Part shown: positions 6,087 through 8,568 of the stretch, one piece after another
Layout: the number at the start of each line of letters is the position of its first letter
Numbering within the stretch: position 1 is the stretch's first letter
Source: Burkholderiales bacterium
GTDB lineage: Bacteria > Pseudomonadota > Gammaproteobacteria > Burkholderiales > SG8-41
Length of the DNA stretch: 8,568 nt
Direction of reading: 5' to 3'
Assembly: GCA_005800795.1 (NCBI GenBank)
Contig: SYEN01000004.1
Coordinates: forward strand, 1-8,568
Made by a program: the position numbers and the translations under genes
Notes under the pieces: model-generated
What the model was told of the DNA's origin: nothing
Database searches by the model: none
Seen by the model: only the letters and a program-made list of their open reading frames with translations

Positions 6087-7052
6087 TCAATCTGCCCGTA
6101 TGTTCGCTTCTTTGATCACCTTCGCCCATTTCGCCGTTTCGCTGGCCACGTAAGCCGCGAACTGCTCTGGCGTATTCGCAATTATTTCGATGGCGAAGTT
6201 GGTCAACGGCTCGGCGACTTCGCGCGATTTCGCCGCTTTGGTGATTTCGGAGTGCAACAATATCACGATATCGCGTGAGGTGCCGGCGGGCAGCATCACG
6301 CCGTACCACAGGCTGGCTTCATAGCCGGGCAGATTGGCGGCTTCAGCGACAGTGGGCATTTCGGGCGCAGCGGCTGAACGTTTGGCGCTGGTCATCGCGA
6401 TGACCCGCAGCTTGCCCGCCTTGGCATAAGTCAGCGTGGGGTTGGGGCTGGTGAACATAAGTTCGACTTGCCCGGAGATCAAATCCACATACGCCGGCCC
6501 GCCGCCTTTGTAGGGGATGGTGGTCATGCGCGTGCCGGTCAACGATTGAAACAGCGCCGCGGCCAGATGGCCGCCCGAGCCGTTGCCGGATGTCGCCAGG
6601 TTGAGTTTGCCCGGGTGGGCCTTGGCCAGTGCGATTAACGCTTTGATCGACGTCGCGGGCACCGAGGGATGCAGCACGACGGCGTTGGGGCTGGAGGCGA
6701 TCAGCGTGACCGGTACGAAATCCTTGACAGAATCGTAGGGCAACTTCGCGTCAAGTGCGGGGTTGATCGAGTGTGTGACGGATACCAGCAGCATGGTATG
6801 GCCGTCGGCGGGAGATTTGGCGGCGAGCGCGGTGCCGATTTTCTGCCCGCCACCGGCGCGGTTGTCGACGACGAACTGTTGGCCGAGTGCGGGCGTGAGT
6901 TTGGCACTGACCGAGCGCGCAACGATGTCGGTGGCGCCACCGGGCGGGAAGGGGACGATGAAGCGCACCGCTTTCGTGGGATAGGTTTGCGCATAGGCAG
7001 GCAGGGCACTGCACAGCATGGCGCCTATCGTTGCGAAGGTTTTGCAGCGCAT
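6087..7052 (-). CDS. Bug-family (TctC-like) periplasmic solute receptor 3
   Basis: A 321-residue Bug receptor with the most canonical motifs of the set. The signal peptide runs 1-21 (AYA before QTYP). FIVPFPPGGATD (31-42) and VVDNRAGGG (61-69) are followed by SPADGHTM in the ligand loop, where Tyr of DGYT is His. TIPYKGGGPAY and MPTVAEAANLPGYEASLWYG complete the family pattern. It is clearly a different subgroup from receptors 1 and 2, so a different ligand is expected. It follows the Gfo/Idh oxidoreductase in the same direction after 70 bases, and the two are probably co-transcribed; the ligand may be what that enzyme oxidises, or a relative. There is no strong Shine-Dalgarno site before the ATG, only a T-rich leader from the repeat element. 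Confidence 0.94.
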   Translation of the reverse strand: MRCKTFATIGAMLCSALPAYAQTYPTKAVRFIVPFPPGGATDIVARSVSAKLTPALGQQFVVDNRAGGGQKIGTALAAKSPADGHTMLLVSVTHSINPALDAKLPYDSVKDFVPVTLIASSPNAVVLHPSVPATSIKALIALAKAHPGKLNLATSGNGSGGHLAAALFQSLTGTRMTTIPYKGGGPAYVDLISGQVELMFTSPNPTLTYAKAGKLRVIAMTSAKRSAAAPEMPTVAEAANLPGYEASLWYGVMLPAGTSRDIVILLHSEITKAAKSREVAEPLTNFAIEIIANTPEQFAAYVASETAKWAKVIKEANIRAD

Positions 7053-7060
7053 GGGATTCT

Positions 7061-7090
7061 AAAAAATATGATATAAAACAATGGGTTATG
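7061..7090 (-). repeat. T-rich intergenic element, copy 4 (divergent)
   Basis: On the minus strand it reads CATAACCCATTG followed by TTTTATATCATATTTTTT. It keeps the outline of the other copies (CATAA, then TGTTTTATAT, then a T-run) but is the most divergent. It starts 32 bases after the oxidoreductase stop codon and ends eight bases before the ATG of Bug receptor 3. Confidence 0.45.
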
Positions 7091-7122
7091 ATTTTGCGGT
7101 ACGATGCTTGAAAGAGGTGCCG

Positions 7123-8199
7123 CTACTGGCCAAGCTTAACCGCTTTGCCGATACGCGCCGATTCCTCGATGGCGAGCGTGATTTCCAGCGTCTGGCGGGC
7201 TTCGCGCGGCGTGGCCATGGGGCAGGGGCGGTTGCGCGACAAATGATCAAGCCACACGCGCGATTCGTCCGCCACAGGGCCCCAGTAATCGCCCAGGTGC
7301 CAGTTGCCCGGCGTGGAGGACGACAGGAACGCCGTCTGAAATTGCAGGCCGGGGATGTAAGCGTGCGGGATGCCCTTATTGGTGATCAGCAGTTCGTCGG
7401 TGTGATCATCGTTCAGAATCAGCGCGCCTTCCGAGCCGAATACTTCGATGCGCACGCCCATGCCGAGCTGCGGCGCGTGCGCCGGCAGCGCGAAGTAGAC
7501 GCCGAGATTCACCACGGCACCGTTTTCATAGGTAATCAGCGCAAAGGTGGCGTCGTTAACGTCAAAGCCCGCTTCGCGAAACACCGTGCCATGGCCGCGT
7601 GCGGTGACTTCGACCGGTCGTATGCCTTCGAGAAACCAGCCGGCGACATCGACCCAATAGGTCAGCACATCCACCACCGGTGTGGCGGTAGCCGAACGCT
7701 TGAGGATTTCGATGCCCTGCGCGCGCGTGTTACAGGCGCGGCCAGTGAGCGCGGTGATGTGTCCGACGCGGCCTTCGAGAATCTGATCCTTGGCCGAAAG
7801 GTAACGGCGCTTGAAGCGCTGTGCGTAACCGACATAGAGCAGCGTTTTGGTGGCCTCGGCCTTGGCGATGATCTTGTCGGCGTCGGCGAGTGTCAGCGCG
7901 ATCGGTTTTTCAACCAGAACGGGCTTGCCGAGTTCCAGCGCCTGCATCACCGGTTCAAGATGCTCATGTTCACTGGTAGAGACGATTACCGCGTTGACTT
8001 TGGGATGTGCGATCACCGCCAGATTGTCGCTGGATGAAAAGTCGGCACCGGTTTTTTCAGCGAGGGCCGCGGCACGATCAGCGCTCAGATCCGACACCGC
8101 GAGGAAGTTTACTGCCGGGTGTGAGGCCGCCATTTGGGCACGCAGGGAGCCGATTCTGCCTGAGCCGACAACGGCGATGCCGAGTTCGCGTGTGTTCAT
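7123..8199 (-). CDS. Gfo/Idh/MocA family NAD(P)-dependent oxidoreductase
   Basis: A 358-residue protein of the glucose-fructose oxidoreductase / inositol dehydrogenase family, normal length. The N-terminal Rossmann domain has GIAVVGSGRIG (7-17) for NAD(P) binding, D37 at the end of beta-2 (VSDLSADRA), which favours NAD over NADP, and the EKP signature at 97-99 (VLVEKPIALT). The C-terminal domain follows from about 125. The family catalytic set is Lys (K98), Asp and His in a D-x3-H pattern; here the segment is D177-V-L-T-Y181, so Asp is kept and His is replaced by Tyr. This points to a subgroup with altered chemistry or substrate. The start at 8199 has AAGGAA just upstream; an in-frame ATG at 8253 is less likely. 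It is the first gene of a pair with Bug receptor 3 and is divergent from Bug receptor 4. Confidence 0.9.
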   Translation of the reverse strand: MNTRELGIAVVGSGRIGSLRAQMAASHPAVNFLAVSDLSADRAAALAEKTGADFSSSDNLAVIAHPKVNAVIVSTSEHEHLEPVMQALELGKPVLVEKPIALTLADADKIIAKAEATKTLLYVGYAQRFKRRYLSAKDQILEGRVGHITALTGRACNTRAQGIEILKRSATATPVVDVLTYWVDVAGWFLEGIRPVEVTARGHGTVFREAGFDVNDATFALITYENGAVVNLGVYFALPAHAPQLGMGVRIEVFGSEGALILNDDHTDELLITNKGIPHAYIPGLQFQTAFLSSSTPGNWHLGDYWGPVADESRVWLDHLSRNRPCPMATPREARQTLEITLAIEESARIGKAVKLGQ

Positions 8200-8249
8200 G
8201 AATTTCCTTGGATTTGCAAGAGGGGCGTAGTTGTCCAGCGGGTATTTTC

Positions 8250-8270
8250 GCACCTGGTGAAGGTCGGTGC
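8250..8270. promoter_or_regulatory. Inverted repeats in the divergent oxidoreductase/receptor gap
   Basis: A perfect dyad CACC-T-GGTG (8251-8259) sits inside a wider pair, GCACC (8250-8254) and GGTGC (8266-8270). It lies in the 119-base gap between the divergent oxidoreductase and Bug receptor 4 genes, where an operator would be expected. There is no independent support. Confidence 0.25.
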
Positions 8271-8318
8271 AAAAAGCGTTGCTTGACGCTCATCGAGTGA
8301 CGCTGGCACCATAGGCCT

Positions 8319-8568
8319 ATGAAGCGAATCCAGAAGCTGTTCGTGCACGCGTTACTGGTGATGACTGCAATCTCGCTGTTAGCGAGTGTGCTGGCGCAGG
8401 GCAGGCCAAGCGCGGCGTGGCCAGTTAAGCCGGTGCGCCTGATCGTGCCGCTGGCGCCGAGCGGCAGTGTCGATACCGTGGCACGGTTGGTGGCGTCGCG
8501 GTTGGCGGATAAATTCGGCCAGCAGTTTGTGGTGGACAACCGGCCGGGCGCGGGCGCGACATTGGGCA
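8319..8568 (+). CDS. Bug-family (TctC-like) periplasmic solute receptor 4, 3' end outside window
   Basis: The first 83 residues of another Bug receptor are visible; the reading frame is open to the right edge. The N-terminus MKRIQKLFVH is followed by a hydrophobic stretch ending VLA before Q27, a standard signal peptide. Then come WPVKPVRLIVPLAPSGSVD (34-52) and FVVDNRPGAGATLG (70-83), both family landmarks. The typical PFPPGG is PLAPSG here, a changed ligand-loop sequence. No good Shine-Dalgarno site is seen. A TTGACG at 8283-8288 could be a -35 box, but its -10 partner is poor. The gene is divergent from the oxidoreductase. The family assignment is firm although about three quarters of the protein is missing. 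Confidence 0.88.
   Translation, partial: MKRIQKLFVHALLVMTAISLLASVLAQGRPSAAWPVKPVRLIVPLAPSGSVDTVARLVASRLADKFGQQFVVDNRPGAGATLG

Noticed and set aside
7081..8037. 318-codon open frame on the plus strand opposite the oxidoreductase
   Set aside because: It is a GC-driven shadow of the well-supported minus-strand Gfo/Idh gene; its translation is Arg/His-rich and matches no family I recognise.
1..8568. CRISPR array, insertion sequence, phage or tRNA
   Set aside because: No regularly spaced repeats, transposase or integrase motifs, or tRNA-like cloverleaf were seen on either strand.

Overview
The window looks like a catabolic accessory region of a GC-rich betaproteobacterium, most likely Burkholderiales. 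The main reason is its four Bug-type periplasmic solute receptors (TctC/TTT family), a family hugely expanded in that order. The genes are GC-rich and sit beside short AT-rich intergenic stretches. No tRNA, rRNA, CRISPR array, transposase or phage gene is visible.

Layout: Bug receptor 1 (minus, 91-1065) is divergent from an AhpD/carboxymuconolactone-decarboxylase-like gene (plus, 1328-1885), which is followed by an alpha/beta hydrolase (plus, 1959-2744). Convergent to these is a minus-strand pair, an MmgE/PrpD family gene (5130 to 3787) followed by Bug receptor 2 (3744 to 2773). Divergent from the PrpD-like gene is a dienelactone hydrolase family gene (plus, 5257-6015). Convergent to that is a second minus-strand pair, a Gfo/Idh/MocA oxidoreductase (8199 to 7123) followed by Bug receptor 3 (7052 to 6087). 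Divergent from the oxidoreductase, a fourth Bug receptor (plus, from 8319) runs off the end of the window.

The region therefore repeats one theme: an enzyme gene next to a periplasmic receptor for a small carboxylate or similar solute. No TctA/TctB membrane subunits and no regulator are present, so these receptors must work with permeases encoded elsewhere or act as sensors. The enzymes (CMD-like, two hydrolases, PrpD-like, oxidoreductase) could together degrade an organic acid or aromatic ring-cleavage product, but the substrate cannot be read from the sequence.

Two things stand out. First, a short T-rich element (core TGTTTTTATTGAT) occurs four times between genes, each time 3' of a stop codon in the same sense as that gene, and three times directly before the next start codon. 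Second, several enzymes have changed active-site positions: the alpha/beta hydrolase has Ala where the nucleophile Ser belongs, the CMD-like protein lacks CxxC, the Gfo/Idh protein has Tyr at the usual His, and the PrpD-like protein seems to lack a family lysine.
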